Position numbers and translations under genes: made by a program
Shown here: positions 7,987-16,250 of the stretch, piece by piece
Numbering within the stretch: the first letter of the stretch is position 1
Layout of the letters: every line of letters begins with the position of its first letter
Notes under the pieces: model-generated
What the model was told of the DNA's origin: nothing
Database searches by the model: none
What the model saw: only the letters and a program-made list of their open reading frames with translations
Origin: an uncultured Flavobacteriales bacterium
GTDB lineage: Bacteria > Bacteroidota > Bacteroidia > Flavobacteriales > BACL11
Assembly: GCA_913063045.1 (NCBI GenBank)
Contig: CAJXYM010000006.1
Location: 28,061 to 92,060, forward strand
Direction: 5' to 3'
Length of the DNA: 64,000 nt

Positions 7987-10194
7987 TTAAAATTTATCTA
8001 AATTCATAATCTTAGTCCATACGTTTACAAAGTCGTTAATGAATTTTTCATTTGCATTGTCACATGCATAAACTTCTGCAATTGCTCTTAGTTGAGAATT
8101 TGAACCAAAAATTAGATCTGCTCGTGAAGCCATCCATTTGATATCTCCACTTTTTCTATCTATTCCCTCGTAAAGTTTTGGGTTATCATGTGATACTTGC
8201 CATTCTGTATTCATGTCCAATAAATTTAGAAAAAAGTCATTAGATAAAACACCTGGATTTTTTGTTAAGACTCCCGTAGATAATCCTCTTATATTTATAT
8301 TTAAAACTCTCATTCCAGCTAAAAGAACTGTCATTTCAGGAGCAGTTAATGAAAGAAGGTGTGCTTGGTCAAGAAGCAACTCTTCAGCTTTGACTGATAC
8401 TCCTTTTTTAACATAATTTCTAAAAGCATCTGATTTTGGTTCTAAAAATCCAAATGATTCTTCATCAGTTTCCATTTGAATAGCATCATTTCTCCAAGGA
8501 ATAAAATTATTTATAATTTTATTATTTGATAAATTTGCTGCTTTTTCAACTCCCACATATCCTGCAAGTACTATTAAATCTGACAATGAAATCTCTCTAG
8601 AGGATTGAGAGTTGTTAAATTTCAATCGTATTTCTTTAAGGGTATCTAAAACATTTCTGATTTTTTTTGGTTGATTAACCTCCCAATTAATTTGCGGTAA
8701 TAAGGCAAGTCTGGCTCCGTTAGCTCCACCTCTTTTATCTGTAGCTCTAAAAGTTGATGCAGATGCCCACGCTGTAGAAATTAGTTGAGAATTTGACAAA
8801 TCAGATTCCTGTATTTTTTGTTTAAGTATTTGAATATCATCGCTATTAACAAGGTTGTAGTTAATAGTTGGAATTGGGTCTTGCCAAATTAACGTTTGAG
8901 CTGGTACTTCTTTTCCTAAGTATCTGCTTTTTGGTCCCATATCTCTATGAGTTAATTTATACCATGCTTTTGCGAATACATCTTCTAATTCATCTATATT
9001 TTCATAAAATCTTTTTGAAATTTTTGCATATTCAGGGTCATATATAAGTGCAAGGTCAGTTGTTGCCATCATTGGAGCATGTCTAATTGATTTGTCGTGT
9101 GCATCTGGAACAGTATTTATTCCCTTAGAGTTTTTAGGAGTCCATTGTTGAGCTCCAGCAGGACTTTTTGTTAACTCCCATTCATAACCAAATAATGTTT
9201 CAAAATAACTATTATCCCACTTAATAGGTGTTGGGGTCCAAGCGCCTTCTAAGCCACTTGTAATTGTATCAATGCCTTTTCCCGTTTTAAAGCTATTTTT
9301 CCATCCAAAACCCATTTCTTCAATGTTCGCTCCTTCTGGTTCTGCCCCTACATTTGAAGGGTCTCCAGCTCCATGAGTTTTACCAAAGGTATGCCCGCCT
9401 GCAATTAAAGCTACTGTTTCTTCATCATTCATTGCCATTCTAGCAAATGTTTCTCTAATATCTTTAGCGGATGCTAATGGGTCTGGCTTACTATTAGGGC
9501 CTTCTGGATTTACATAAATTAATCCCATTTGAACAGCTCCTAATGGGTTTTCTAAATCTCTATCTCCTGAATATCTTTCATCCTCTAGCCAATCAGATTC
9601 TGGCCCCCAGTAGATGTCTCCTTCAGGCTCCCAGATATCTACTCTTCCTCCACCAAAACCAAAAGTTTTAAACCCCATTGATTCTAAAGCGCAATTTCCT
9701 GTAAGAATCATAAGATCTGCCCAAGAAATTTTATTACCATATTTCTGCTTGATAGGCCACAATAATCTGCGGGCTTTATCTAGGTTTCCATTATCAGGCC
9801 AGCTATTTAAAGGTGCAAAACGAAGTGTCCCTGAACAAGCTCCACCACGACCATCACCAACTCTGTATGTCCCAGCACTATGCCACGCCATTCTAATAAA
9901 AAAAGGTCCGTAATGTCCATAATCTGCAGGCCACCAGTCTTGTGAATCAGTCATTAAACTGTATAGATCAGATTTAAGAGCATCTAAATCAAGACTTTTA
10001 AACTCATTTGCATAACTAAAACCCTTATTCATTGGGTTTGTCATGTCAGAATTCTGATGTAGAATTTTAAGATTTAATTGATTAGGCCACCATGTGGAAT
10101 TGGAAAATGCTTTTTTTGATGTTTCTTTTTTATCTCCAAATCCAAAAGGACATTTTTCTTCATTATCTTTTTGAGTATTGTTTTCGTCTTTCAT
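7987..10194 (-). CDS. katG: KatG catalase-peroxidase
   Basis: A 735-aa bifunctional haem catalase-peroxidase. The distal active site [11 protein letters not shown] (residues 101-111) gives W104 and H105. The Tyr of the Met-Tyr-Trp covalent adduct is in [11 protein letters not shown] and the Met is in [13 protein letters not shown], so catalase activity should be retained. The proximal haem ligand is in [11 protein letters not shown]. The C-terminal duplicated peroxidase half is complete. No signal peptide is present, so it is cytoplasmic. It heads a peroxide-defence group with the 2-Cys peroxiredoxin. Upstream are a TAnnTTTG element and, further out, a perfect palindrome that may be the peroxide-regulator operator. 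Confidence 0.98.
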   Translation of the reverse strand: MKDENNTQKDNEEKCPFGFGDKKETSKKAFSNSTWWPNQLNLKILHQNSDMTNPMNKGFSYANEFKSLDLDALKSDLYSLMTDSQDWWPADYGHYGPFFIRMAWHSAGTYRVGDGRGGACSGTLRFAPLNSWPDNGNLDKARRLLWPIKQKYGNKISWADLMILTGNCALESMGFKTFGFGGGRVDIWEPEGDIYWGPESDWLEDERYSGDRDLENPLGAVQMGLIYVNPEGPNSKPDPLASAKDIRETFARMAMNDEETVALIAGGHTFGKTHGAGDPSNVGAEPEGANIEEMGFGWKNSFKTGKGIDTITSGLEGAWTPTPIKWDNSYFETLFGYEWELTKSPAGAQQWTPKNSKGINTVPDAHDKSIRHAPMMATTDLALIYDPEYAKISKRFYENIDELEDVFAKAWYKLTHRDMGPKSRYLGKEVPAQTLIWQDPIPTINYNLVNSDDIQILKQKIQESDLSNSQLISTAWASASTFRATDKRGGANGARLALLPQINWEVNQPKKIRNVLDTLKEIRLKFNNSQSSREISLSDLIVLAGYVGVEKAANLSNNKIINNFIPWRNDAIQMETDEESFGFLEPKSDAFRNYVKKGVSVKAEELLLDQAHLLSLTAPEMTVLLAGMRVLNINIRGLSTGVLTKNPGVLSNDFFLNLLDMNTEWQVSHDNPKLYEGIDRKSGDIKWMASRADLIFGSNSQLRAIAEVYACDNANEKFINDFVNVWTKIMNLDKF

Positions 10195-10238
10195 TTTTTG
10201 ATTTTTATATGGTAATTTAGATATGACAGCTATATAAA

Positions 10239-10246
10239 CAAATTTA
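10239..10246 (-). promoter_or_regulatory. -7 element for katG
   Basis: Minus-strand TAAATTTG, a match to TAnnTTTG. It predicts a start near 10233 and a leader of about 38 bases before the katG ATG. Confidence 0.45.
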
Positions 10247-10302
10247 GTAAAAGTGTTTTTTTAAAAAAACTTAAAATCATGTAAATATTTTAATATTCTT
10301 TA

Positions 10303-10321
10303 ATTTAGAAGTGTTCTAAAT
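10303..10321. promoter_or_regulatory. Perfect palindrome upstream of katG, candidate operator
   Basis: The plus strand reads ATTTAGAAGTGTTCTAAAT: two perfect 8-base inverted arms around GTG. Its inner 15 bases resemble a PerR/Fur-type box (TTAnAAnnnTTnTAA). It lies about 57 bp upstream of the katG -7 element and is the only strong dyad in the 228-bp ZIP-katG spacer. A peroxide-responsive regulator (PerR, OxyR or another) is an inference; no such regulator gene is in the window. The rest of this spacer holds the katG promoter and nothing else recognisable. Confidence 0.4.
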
Positions 10322-10422
10322 ATGACAGGATTGAAAATTTTATTACAATTGTGATTACTAAAAAAAACAATTTATGTGATATTTTTTAGTATTAATATCA
10401 GTAAAGATCTGTTTCTCTTTAT

Positions 10423-11115
10423 TTAGATAGATAAAATAGAGACTATCAGACCTAAAATGATTGTTATTATTTTAGGTCTTGTAAACTTATGACTATTGCT
10501 TGATTCAAATATAATTGTTGTTGATATATGAAGAAGTATTCCTATTACAATTGCCATAATCTGATTTTGAAATTCTAATATCCCATTAAAAAAATGACTT
10601 GTAATTAATCCTAAAGGTGCCATTAAAGCAAATATGAAGAGATAGAAGTAAGCTTTTGTTTTTGAAAATCCATTATCTAAGAAAATAGTTAGTAAAACAA
10701 TTGAAACTGGTAGTTTGTGCATTACTATCGCAGTTAATAAATTATTATGTGAATGATGTTCAAGATGGCCTGAAAGTGGGATTCCTTCAATAAATGCATG
10801 AATACATAAGCTAATAAGAATAGTTAATGGAATAGATTTTTTTTTATGATAATGACCATGCTCAATACCTTCAGAAAAGTATTCAAGAAGAATCTGAAAA
10901 ATAAAGCCTAGTAATATAAAAACACCAATACTGTGACTTTTACTGTGTAAAAAAAGTTCAGGTAACAGATGTTGGGTAATTGTTCCGAGCAGGTAGGCTC
11001 CACTAAATGTTATAAGTAATGATAGATTGTTTTTTTTTGTTTTTTTAAAAATCTCGACAATAATTATTGCTAAAAACACTGAGGCAAATAAAATAGTTTG
11101 AGTAGTTATATTCAT
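10423..11115 (-). CDS. ZIP family divalent metal transporter
   Basis: A 230-aa membrane protein with about seven to eight hydrophobic helices. A histidine-rich loop (EGIEHGHYHKKKS, residues about 82-94) precedes the conserved metal-site helices with HAFIEGIPLSGH and HKLPVSIVLL. These are the ZIP transmembrane 4 and 5 signatures for Zn2+/Fe2+ uptake into the cytoplasm. Substrate cannot be decided from sequence; zinc is the commonest. It is the last gene of a six-gene leftward operon, overlapping the preceding methyltransferase gene by 4 bp. Confidence 0.85.
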   Translation of the reverse strand: MNITTQTILFASVFLAIIIVEIFKKTKKNNLSLLITFSGAYLLGTITQHLLPELFLHSKSHSIGVFILLGFIFQILLEYFSEGIEHGHYHKKKSIPLTILISLCIHAFIEGIPLSGHLEHHSHNNLLTAIVMHKLPVSIVLLTIFLDNGFSKTKAYFYLFIFALMAPLGLITSHFFNGILEFQNQIMAIVIGILLHISTTIIFESSNSHKFTRPKIITIILGLIVSILSI

Positions 11116-11831
11116 TTTTGAACAATTAGTATTAAACGATCTGAAGTTAAAGCGTCAAATTTTTCAAGATTATAGTTTCCAAAGACTTGAAGGATTTTCA
11201 TCTCATTTTCTTCAAATAATTCAGTAAAGTTATATAAGTCTAAAGCATGAACTTTTTCTTGAAAATTATAAGTTTTTCCATTATCAATAATCTCAATATC
11301 TTTAATTATAAAATTATCAATAACAGATCTATTGATTCTGAAATTAATATTATTTATTTCTAAATGTTCTTTTTTTACAAGATTAGCTATTGTTTTTTTA
11401 CTGTTGAGGAAATCGAAAATTAACAATCCATCCTTTTTTAGATTATTTCTAATTGCAAGAATAGTTTTTTGTTCATCTTTGATGTTTTTGAAGTAACCAA
11501 AAGATGTGAATAGGTTGGTAGCAATATCAAATGTGTTGTTTGAAAAAACCTTTCTCATGTCGTGAACGAAGAATTTTAAATTTTTATTTTCAAACTTTTT
11601 AGCATGAGAAATACTATTTTCTGATAAATCAATTCCCACAACATTAAACCCTAAAGTATTTAGAAAATTAGCATGCCTGCCTTTACCGCAAGCAATATCG
11701 ATGATTTTGTGATCTTTTAGCTTTAGTTTAGAGACTAGATTTTCAATAAAATTCTTAGCTTCATTATGATTTCTGTTCTTATAAAGAATATGATAATACT
11801 CAGAATCAAACCAATTTTTATACCAGGTCAT
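11112..11831 (-). CDS. Class I SAM-dependent methyltransferase
   Basis: A 239-aa cytoplasmic protein with a Rossmann methyltransferase core. Motif I is IDIACGKGRH (about residues 44-53), followed by an acidic motif II (VVGIDLSEN) and motif III (FDIATNLFTSFGYF). The central part fits the Methyltransf_25/11 families, and the C-terminal half is a strand-rich substrate region. The substrate is unknown. It lies 2 bp after rlmB and overlaps the ZIP gene by 4 bp, so it is surely part of the ung-ldt-rmuC-rlmB operon, but this context gives no clear function. Confidence 0.85.
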   Translation of the reverse strand: MTWYKNWFDSEYYHILYKNRNHNEAKNFIENLVSKLKLKDHKIIDIACGKGRHANFLNTLGFNVVGIDLSENSISHAKKFENKNLKFFVHDMRKVFSNNTFDIATNLFTSFGYFKNIKDEQKTILAIRNNLKKDGLLIFDFLNSKKTIANLVKKEHLEINNINFRINRSVIDNFIIKDIEIIDNGKTYNFQEKVHALDLYNFTELFEENEMKILQVFGNYNLEKFDALTSDRLILIVQK

Positions 11832-11833
11832 TA

Positions 11834-12574
11834 CTAGTTTCTTTGTCTTAGAGCTTCATAGCAAATTACTCCTGTAGCAACCGAAACATTTAAAGAAGAT
11901 ATTTTTCCATTTAATGGGATTTTTGTTTTTAAATCACACATCTTTAAATATTCAGGAGAAACTCCATCTTCTTCAGAGCCAAGTATTATTGCAGTTGGTT
12001 TTGTGAAATCTGCTTGATAAATATTACTTTGTGTCTTTTCAGTACAAGCAATAATTTGAATTCCAGAATCTTTTAAAAACTGAATACTTAATCTTAAATT
12101 CCATGTCCTGCATATATTCATTTTATGAAGCGCCCCTGCTGATGTCTTAACAGCATCTGCATTTACAGCTGCGCTATTTTGCTCAGGAATTAATATGGTA
12201 TCTGCCCCTACACATTCACAGGTTCTTGCAATTGCACCAAAGTTTCTAACATCTGTAATACGATCTAATATTATAATCAAAGGGTTTTTTCCTTCTTCAA
12301 AAATTTTTGGGACAACATCCTCAATATTATGGAAATCAATAGGAGAGATAAATGCAAATACACCTTGATGATTTTTTCTAGTTAACCTATTAATCTTTTC
12401 AAGAGGGACATGCTTGTAATTGATTCTTCTTACTCTCACCAGCTTCCAGAGTTCCGCAAATAAATCATTGTGAAGTCCTTTCTGAATAAATAATTTGTCT
12501 ATAGTTTTTCCTGATTTTATAGCTTCTATAATTGGTCTTATTCCAAATATGAAATTCTTTTCTTCTATTTCCAT
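11834..12574 (-). CDS. rlmB: RlmB/TrmH-family 23S rRNA 2'-O-methyltransferase
   Basis: A 246-aa SpoU/TrmH (SPOUT) methyltransferase. The N-terminal substrate domain begins with FGIRPIIEAI (residues 10-19). The knotted catalytic domain carries motif 1 (ILDRITDVRNFGAIARTCE), motif 2 (IILGSEEDGVS) and motif 3 (KIPLNGKISSLNVSVATG). This combination is typical of RlmB, which methylates the 2'-O of G2251 in 23S rRNA. A few paralogues act on tRNA or other rRNA sites, so the exact nucleotide is inferred. It is 3 bp downstream of rmuC and 2 bp upstream of the methyltransferase gene. Confidence 0.9.
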   Translation of the reverse strand: MEIEEKNFIFGIRPIIEAIKSGKTIDKLFIQKGLHNDLFAELWKLVRVRRINYKHVPLEKINRLTRKNHQGVFAFISPIDFHNIEDVVPKIFEEGKNPLIIILDRITDVRNFGAIARTCECVGADTILIPEQNSAAVNADAVKTSAGALHKMNICRTWNLRLSIQFLKDSGIQIIACTEKTQSNIYQADFTKPTAIILGSEEDGVSPEYLKMCDLKTKIPLNGKISSLNVSVATGVICYEALRQRN

Positions 12575-12577
12575 GTA

Positions 12578-13741
12578 TTAATCTTTAAACTCAATCTTAG
12601 TAGTTATTTCAGGTATTTCTCTCATTTCTATTTCTTTTTTTAGTTGCTCTGATTTTTCTTTCAAGTCTTTTGTAAGAATTTCTTTATTTCTTTTTTCCAT
12701 AGGAGGATTAAGTTTATCTGCATTTTCAAATTGTATAACGCTTTCTAAGATTTCTCTTGGTAATTGTTTGGCTTTACTTAACGTGTCAAGAAACTCTTCT
12801 GCAAAAAACTGATCAATTTGAATTCTTCTTTTTGTAGTGTGAGCAAATTTACCAATGATTCTACAGATATTATCTCTCTCTTCAGGGCTAAGTTTATCAG
12901 CGAACTCATATTCCTCAATTTTTTTTAAGCTTAATATTATTGGCTCTAAAGCATCCTTGGTAATTATATATACATTATAGTCACCAATGTTGTATGTAAA
13001 CTGTTTTATTACACTTAAAGTATTAGAGGGTATGACTAAGAAAAGGTCATTCTTGACATTATCATGCTTGGCATATTTTTTAAGATTCTCTGTCTGTAAT
13101 TTAATGTATTTAGGGAAATTAGTTAGATCATTATTAGCAGGACTTTTTGCGTCAAAAATTATTAACTGATCCATTATCTCTATTGAATTATCTGGCTTAT
13201 TTCTGGGGTGAGGAAAGTCTTCTTGACTAATATAATTGATAATATTATTTCTGCAAATTAATTTTAAATGACTTTCTACATCTTTTTCATGATTCCCCCA
13301 GGTTAATTTCATCTTTTCAAAATACTCTTCACTTTCTTTAACTCTTTCGTCATTTAATCTTTCTTTTTCTTTTTCTAATGATTCTTGAAGAGTAACTGTA
13401 GCGTTAAGAGATTTTCTGATATTCTCATTTCTAACTTCTTCAGCTTTATTTAAAGAAATATTTGAGTTTTTAAGAGAGTTTCTCTCATTTTCAACATTTT
13501 TTAATCTTTCTTCAATTTGTGTTTTTTCTGATTTTACCTGCTCAAATGAAGTAGTTTTGGCATTTGCAATGTCAATTTTTTGTTGTTGTTGTTTTACTTC
13601 AGATTCTGTTGTAGCTAGTTTTATTTCTAATTCTGAAATTCTTGTTTTATCTTCTTCTGAATTATCCTCAACAACTGCTTGTTTCTTAAAATAAAGAGCT
13701 GCCAATCCGCTAATAATTATTAGATAAAATACATATTCCAT
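12578..13741 (-). CDS. rmuC: RmuC family DNA recombination protein
   Basis: A 387-aa protein with an N-terminal membrane helix (residues about 2-18) and a long Lys/Glu-rich coiled coil (about 30-150). The RmuC nuclease-like domain follows (about 155-350). It contains the segment IEIMDQLIIFDAKSP with conserved Asp/Lys-type residues and DLFLVIPSNT. RmuC homologues limit DNA inversions between short inverted repeats and belong to the PD-(D/E)XK-related fold. It sits between the L,D-transpeptidase and rlmB in a tight operon (15-bp and 3-bp gaps). The reading is clear for the family; the biochemical role remains poorly defined even in model bacteria. Confidence 0.88.
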   Translation of the reverse strand: MEYVFYLIIISGLAALYFKKQAVVEDNSEEDKTRISELEIKLATTESEVKQQQQKIDIANAKTTSFEQVKSEKTQIEERLKNVENERNSLKNSNISLNKAEEVRNENIRKSLNATVTLQESLEKEKERLNDERVKESEEYFEKMKLTWGNHEKDVESHLKLICRNNIINYISQEDFPHPRNKPDNSIEIMDQLIIFDAKSPANNDLTNFPKYIKLQTENLKKYAKHDNVKNDLFLVIPSNTLSVIKQFTYNIGDYNVYIITKDALEPIILSLKKIEEYEFADKLSPEERDNICRIIGKFAHTTKRRIQIDQFFAEEFLDTLSKAKQLPREILESVIQFENADKLNPPMEKRNKEILTKDLKEKSEQLKKEIEMREIPEITTKIEFKD

Positions 13742-13756
13742 TTGAAAAATTTTGAA

Positions 13757-14347
13757 TTATAAAATGAGGACCAAAGTACCAATTGCAACATCTTTATACA
13801 AATCAATTACATCTTTATTTTTTAATCTTATACATCCATGAGAAGCTGGTTGACCAATTAACCCTTCCTCAGAGGTGCCATGTATGTAAATATATCTTTT
13901 AAAAGAATCTATATTTTCTCCTTTATTAATTTCATCTTCTTCTCCTTGAAGCCAAAGAATTCTCGATGTTATATCATCAGTTTTACTTCTTGAACCATCT
14001 AAGTAAATAATTGATGTTTCGCCAGTGAAAACTCTAGCTATCATTCTTCCATTTATTGGTGTTTTTTCGCCAATTTTTCGCGCTATTGTATGTAGGCCTA
14101 GAGGGGTCTTGTTACTTCCATTTTTATTGCCAATTCCATATTCAGATGATGAAATGCTATAAGATTTTATTATAATATTCTTTTTAATCAAATATAGTTT
14201 TTGAGCATCTATTGAAACAAAAATAATTGTTTTGTTTTCTATGTTAATGTTCAAATAATCGGTGATGGAAGATAAGATCAGTTCATCATTTGAGGTATAC
14301 ATAAAGCTTGAAATTAAAAGTAGTGTTGTGATTAGTGTTTTTACCAT
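13757..14347 (-). CDS. L,D-transpeptidase (YkuD domain), exported
   Basis: A 196-aa protein with an N-terminal signal or anchor helix (about residues 2-18) and a YkuD catalytic domain. The active-site motif is IHGTSEEG followed by SHGCIRL, with catalytic C172 and nearby H170. Such enzymes make 3-3 peptidoglycan cross-links or attach proteins to peptidoglycan in the periplasm. Eukaryote-like add-ons or LysM domains are absent, so it is a minimal form. It overlaps ung by 7 bp at its start and precedes rmuC by 15 bp. Bacteroidota versions of this short YkuD protein often behave as house-keeping envelope enzymes; the exact reaction is inferred. Confidence 0.88.
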   Translation of the reverse strand: MVKTLITTLLLISSFMYTSNDELILSSITDYLNINIENKTIIFVSIDAQKLYLIKKNIIIKSYSISSSEYGIGNKNGSNKTPLGLHTIARKIGEKTPINGRMIARVFTGETSIIYLDGSRSKTDDITSRILWLQGEEDEINKGENIDSFKRYIYIHGTSEEGLIGQPASHGCIRLKNKDVIDLYKDVAIGTLVLIL

Positions 14348-15012
14348 TTTATCTGGTTATGATTTAAGTTTTTAAGTATGTAATTAACCTTTAAGAAATG
14401 CTTACATCCAAAAAAACCTCTGTATGCGGATAGAGGCGATGGATGCGGAGCTTTTAATATATGATGTTTTTTTTCATTAATTAAAGATTGTTTATCAAGT
14501 GCATGTTTCCCCCAAAGCAAAAAGATAATATTACTTTTATTATCTGATAAGGATTTAATAATAAAACTGGTAAGTTCTTCCCACCCCATATTTTGGTGAG
14601 ATCCAGCCTTCTTTTCTCTTACTGTTAATACACTATTCAAAAGTAGAACGCCTTGCTGCGCCCAACTTTCTAACGAACTATCAAACTCATTTTTGTGTGG
14701 ATAATTATCTGATAATTCTTTAAAAATATTTCTGAGAGATGGTGGGATTTTCTCTCTGTCATTCACTGCAAAGCTCAGACCATTTGCTTGACCATTATTG
14801 TGATAAGGGTCTTGTCCAATAATTACAACTTTTGTTTCTGAAAATGATGTTAGGTTTAAAGCTCTAAAAATATTTTTTTTATTTGGATAAACTGTTGTAA
14901 TCAAATCTTCTTTAGAAAGAAATTTATTTAATTTAAAGATATATTTTTTACTAAATTCTTTTTTTAAAAATTTAGACCAGTCATTATTTATTTTATTGAT
15001 GTTAATTATCAT
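14341..15012 (-). CDS. ung: Uracil-DNA glycosylase, family 1
   Basis: A 223-aa base-excision repair enzyme. The water-activating motif GQDPYH is at residues 66-71 (D68), and the DNA-intercalation loop HPSPLSAYRGFFGC is near residue 188. I chose ATG 15012 because the longer reading begins with a TTG at 15030 that is part of a TAnnTTTG promoter element. A second in-frame ATG at 15027 would also lie at or before the expected transcription start. It is the first gene of the six-gene operon ending with the ZIP transporter and overlaps the L,D-transpeptidase gene by 7 bp. All catalytic motifs are intact. Confidence 0.95.
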   Translation of the reverse strand: MIININKINNDWSKFLKKEFSKKYIFKLNKFLSKEDLITTVYPNKKNIFRALNLTSFSETKVVIIGQDPYHNNGQANGLSFAVNDREKIPPSLRNIFKELSDNYPHKNEFDSSLESWAQQGVLLLNSVLTVREKKAGSHQNMGWEELTSFIIKSLSDNKSNIIFLLWGKHALDKQSLINEKKHHILKAPHPSPLSAYRGFFGCKHFLKVNYILKNLNHNQIKW

Positions 15013-15027
15013 AATAGATTTGAACAT

Positions 15028-15035
15028 CAAATATA
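15028..15035 (-). promoter_or_regulatory. -7 element for the ung operon
   Basis: Minus-strand TATATTTG, a match to TAnnTTTG, whose end is 15 bases before the ung ATG at 15012. It decides against the TTG start at 15030. Confidence 0.45.
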
Positions 15036-15078
15036 TAGAACTATCATAAGTTAGGTCTAATTATAAAAAACAAAAATG

Positions 15079-15086
15079 TATTTTTG
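15079..15086 (+). promoter_or_regulatory. -7 element for the small lipoprotein-lipA unit
   Basis: TATTTTTG matches TAnnTTTG and ends 12 bases before the ATG at 15099. It is divergent from the ung promoter, with only about 43 bp between the two elements. Confidence 0.45.
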
Positions 15087-15098
15087 CATAAAAAAAAC

Positions 15099-15221
15099 AT
15101 GAAAAATCTATTAATATTTGCAGCTTTTCTTTTTATTTTTTCTCTTTTAAGTTCATGTAATATGTACAAAGCTCCATGTGAGGGCGTCTCTAGTATTGAA
15201 TCTCCAAAAATTAAAATATAA
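15099..15221 (+). CDS. Small lipoprotein, 40 aa, upstream of lipA
   Basis: ATG 15099 opens a 40-codon frame. Its product has a Lys2-Asn3 n-region, a hydrophobic core of about 15 residues and the lipobox LSSC (Cys20), followed by a 20-residue tail with one further Cys (Cys27). This is the exact layout of a short bacterial lipoprotein. A TAnnTTTG promoter element is 12 bases upstream and the stop is 6 bases before the lipA reading frame. I recognise no family. The longer opposite-strand frame covering this area lacks protein-like features. Tiny lipoproteins of this kind are common but usually unannotated in Bacteroidota. Confidence 0.6.
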   Translation: MKNLLIFAAFLFIFSLLSSCNMYKAPCEGVSSIESPKIKI

Positions 15222-15227
15222 GTTCTC

Positions 15228-16163
15228 TTGTCAGTGATCGAAAAAGGAAATACACAAAAATGGTCTAGTGTTAGCATTAGACCAGTGAAAAATAGTGGTA
15301 CTGATTTAGTTAAAGAGAAATCTCTCAAAATTAGAAAGCCTAAATGGTTGAAAGTAAAACTTCCAACTGGTCAGGCCTATAAAAGTGTAAGAGAGATTAC
15401 TAAATCCAAAAATTTACATACAATCTGTGAAAGTGGTAATTGCCCCAACATGGGGGAATGTTGGGGGGCAGGTACAGCTACATTTATGATTCTGGGAAAT
15501 ATTTGTACAAGATCTTGTGGTTTTTGTAATGTTATGACGGGTCGCCCATTGGAAGTTGATATTTTAGAGCCTCTTAAAGTAGCACGTTCTGTTAAATTAA
15601 TGAAAGTAAAACATGCGGTTATAACATCAGTTGATAGAGATGATTTGCGAGATGGAGGAGCAAGTATATGGGTTGAAACAATACATGCTATTAGAAAACT
15701 TAACCCTACAACTACAATGGAAACTTTAATTCCTGATTTTAAAGGTAAAGAAAAACATATTCAAAAAATAATTGAAGCCAAGCCAGAGGTTGTTTCTCAT
15801 AATTTAGAAACTGTTCGAAGCTTGACAAAGCGAGTAAGGATTCAGGCTAAATATGATACAAGTCTAAATACACTTCAAACTCTTTTCAAGGGAGGGATAC
15901 GAACTAAGTCAGGAATTATGCTTGGTCTTGGTGAGAAAGAATCTGAGGTAATAGAAGCCATGAAAGACTTAAGAAATGTTGGTGTAAAAATTCTAACGCT
16001 TGGGCAATATTTACAGCCTTCTAAAAAACATCTTCCAGTGGTTGAATTTATAACTCCAGAGCAATTTTCTTATCTAAAAGAAGTTGGTTTGTCATTAGGC
16101 TTTGAACATGTTGAAAGTAGTCCTCTTGTTAGATCCTCATATCACGCAGAAAAACATATTTAA
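15228..16163 (+). CDS. lipA: LipA, lipoyl synthase
   Basis: A radical-SAM enzyme of up to 311 aa that inserts two sulfurs into octanoyl groups on lipoate-dependent enzymes such as the 2-oxoacid dehydrogenases. The radical-SAM cluster motif is CTRSCGFC (CX3CX2C). The auxiliary cluster cysteines are in [12 protein letters not shown] (CX4CX5C). The RSSY motif that ligates the auxiliary cluster is near the end. There is no in-frame ATG before the conserved [10 protein letters not shown] segment, so a non-ATG start is required. TTG 15228 or GTG 15234 would be coupled to the small lipoprotein stop at 15221; GTG 15285 is another option. Lipoate also serves the lpdA-linked complexes. Confidence 0.93.
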   Translation: MSVIEKGNTQKWSSVSIRPVKNSGTDLVKEKSLKIRKPKWLKVKLPTGQAYKSVREITKSKNLHTICESGNCPNMGECWGAGTATFMILGNICTRSCGFCNVMTGRPLEVDILEPLKVARSVKLMKVKHAVITSVDRDDLRDGGASIWVETIHAIRKLNPTTTMETLIPDFKGKEKHIQKIIEAKPEVVSHNLETVRSLTKRVRIQAKYDTSLNTLQTLFKGGIRTKSGIMLGLGEKESEVIEAMKDLRNVGVKILTLGQYLQPSKKHLPVVEFITPEQFSYLKEVGLSLGFEHVESSPLVRSSYHAEKHI

Positions 16164-16213
16164 ATATTATATAAACTTATTTTTTTTTAAGTTTAAAATA
16201 ATAACAGAATTCT

Positions 16214-16221
16214 TATATTTG
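16214..16221 (+). promoter_or_regulatory. -7 element for the M43 metalloprotease gene
   Basis: TATATTTG matches TAnnTTTG, 29 bases before the ATG at 16251. A weak AT-only hairpin with a T loop lies between the lipA stop and this element. Confidence 0.45.
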
Positions 16222-16250
16222 TTAACTTATAATGTATAAAAATATTTAAT

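Noticed and set aside
15044..15328. 94-codon minus-strand frame over the small lipoprotein and lipA start
   Set aside because: It is antisense to a plausible promoter, lipoprotein gene and the lipA N-terminus, and its translation lacks any recognisable protein pattern.
16173..16194. Hairpin after lipA (AAACTTA/TAAGTTT with a T loop) as a terminator
   Set aside because: The stem is AT-only, the T run is in the loop rather than after the stem, and no T tract follows.
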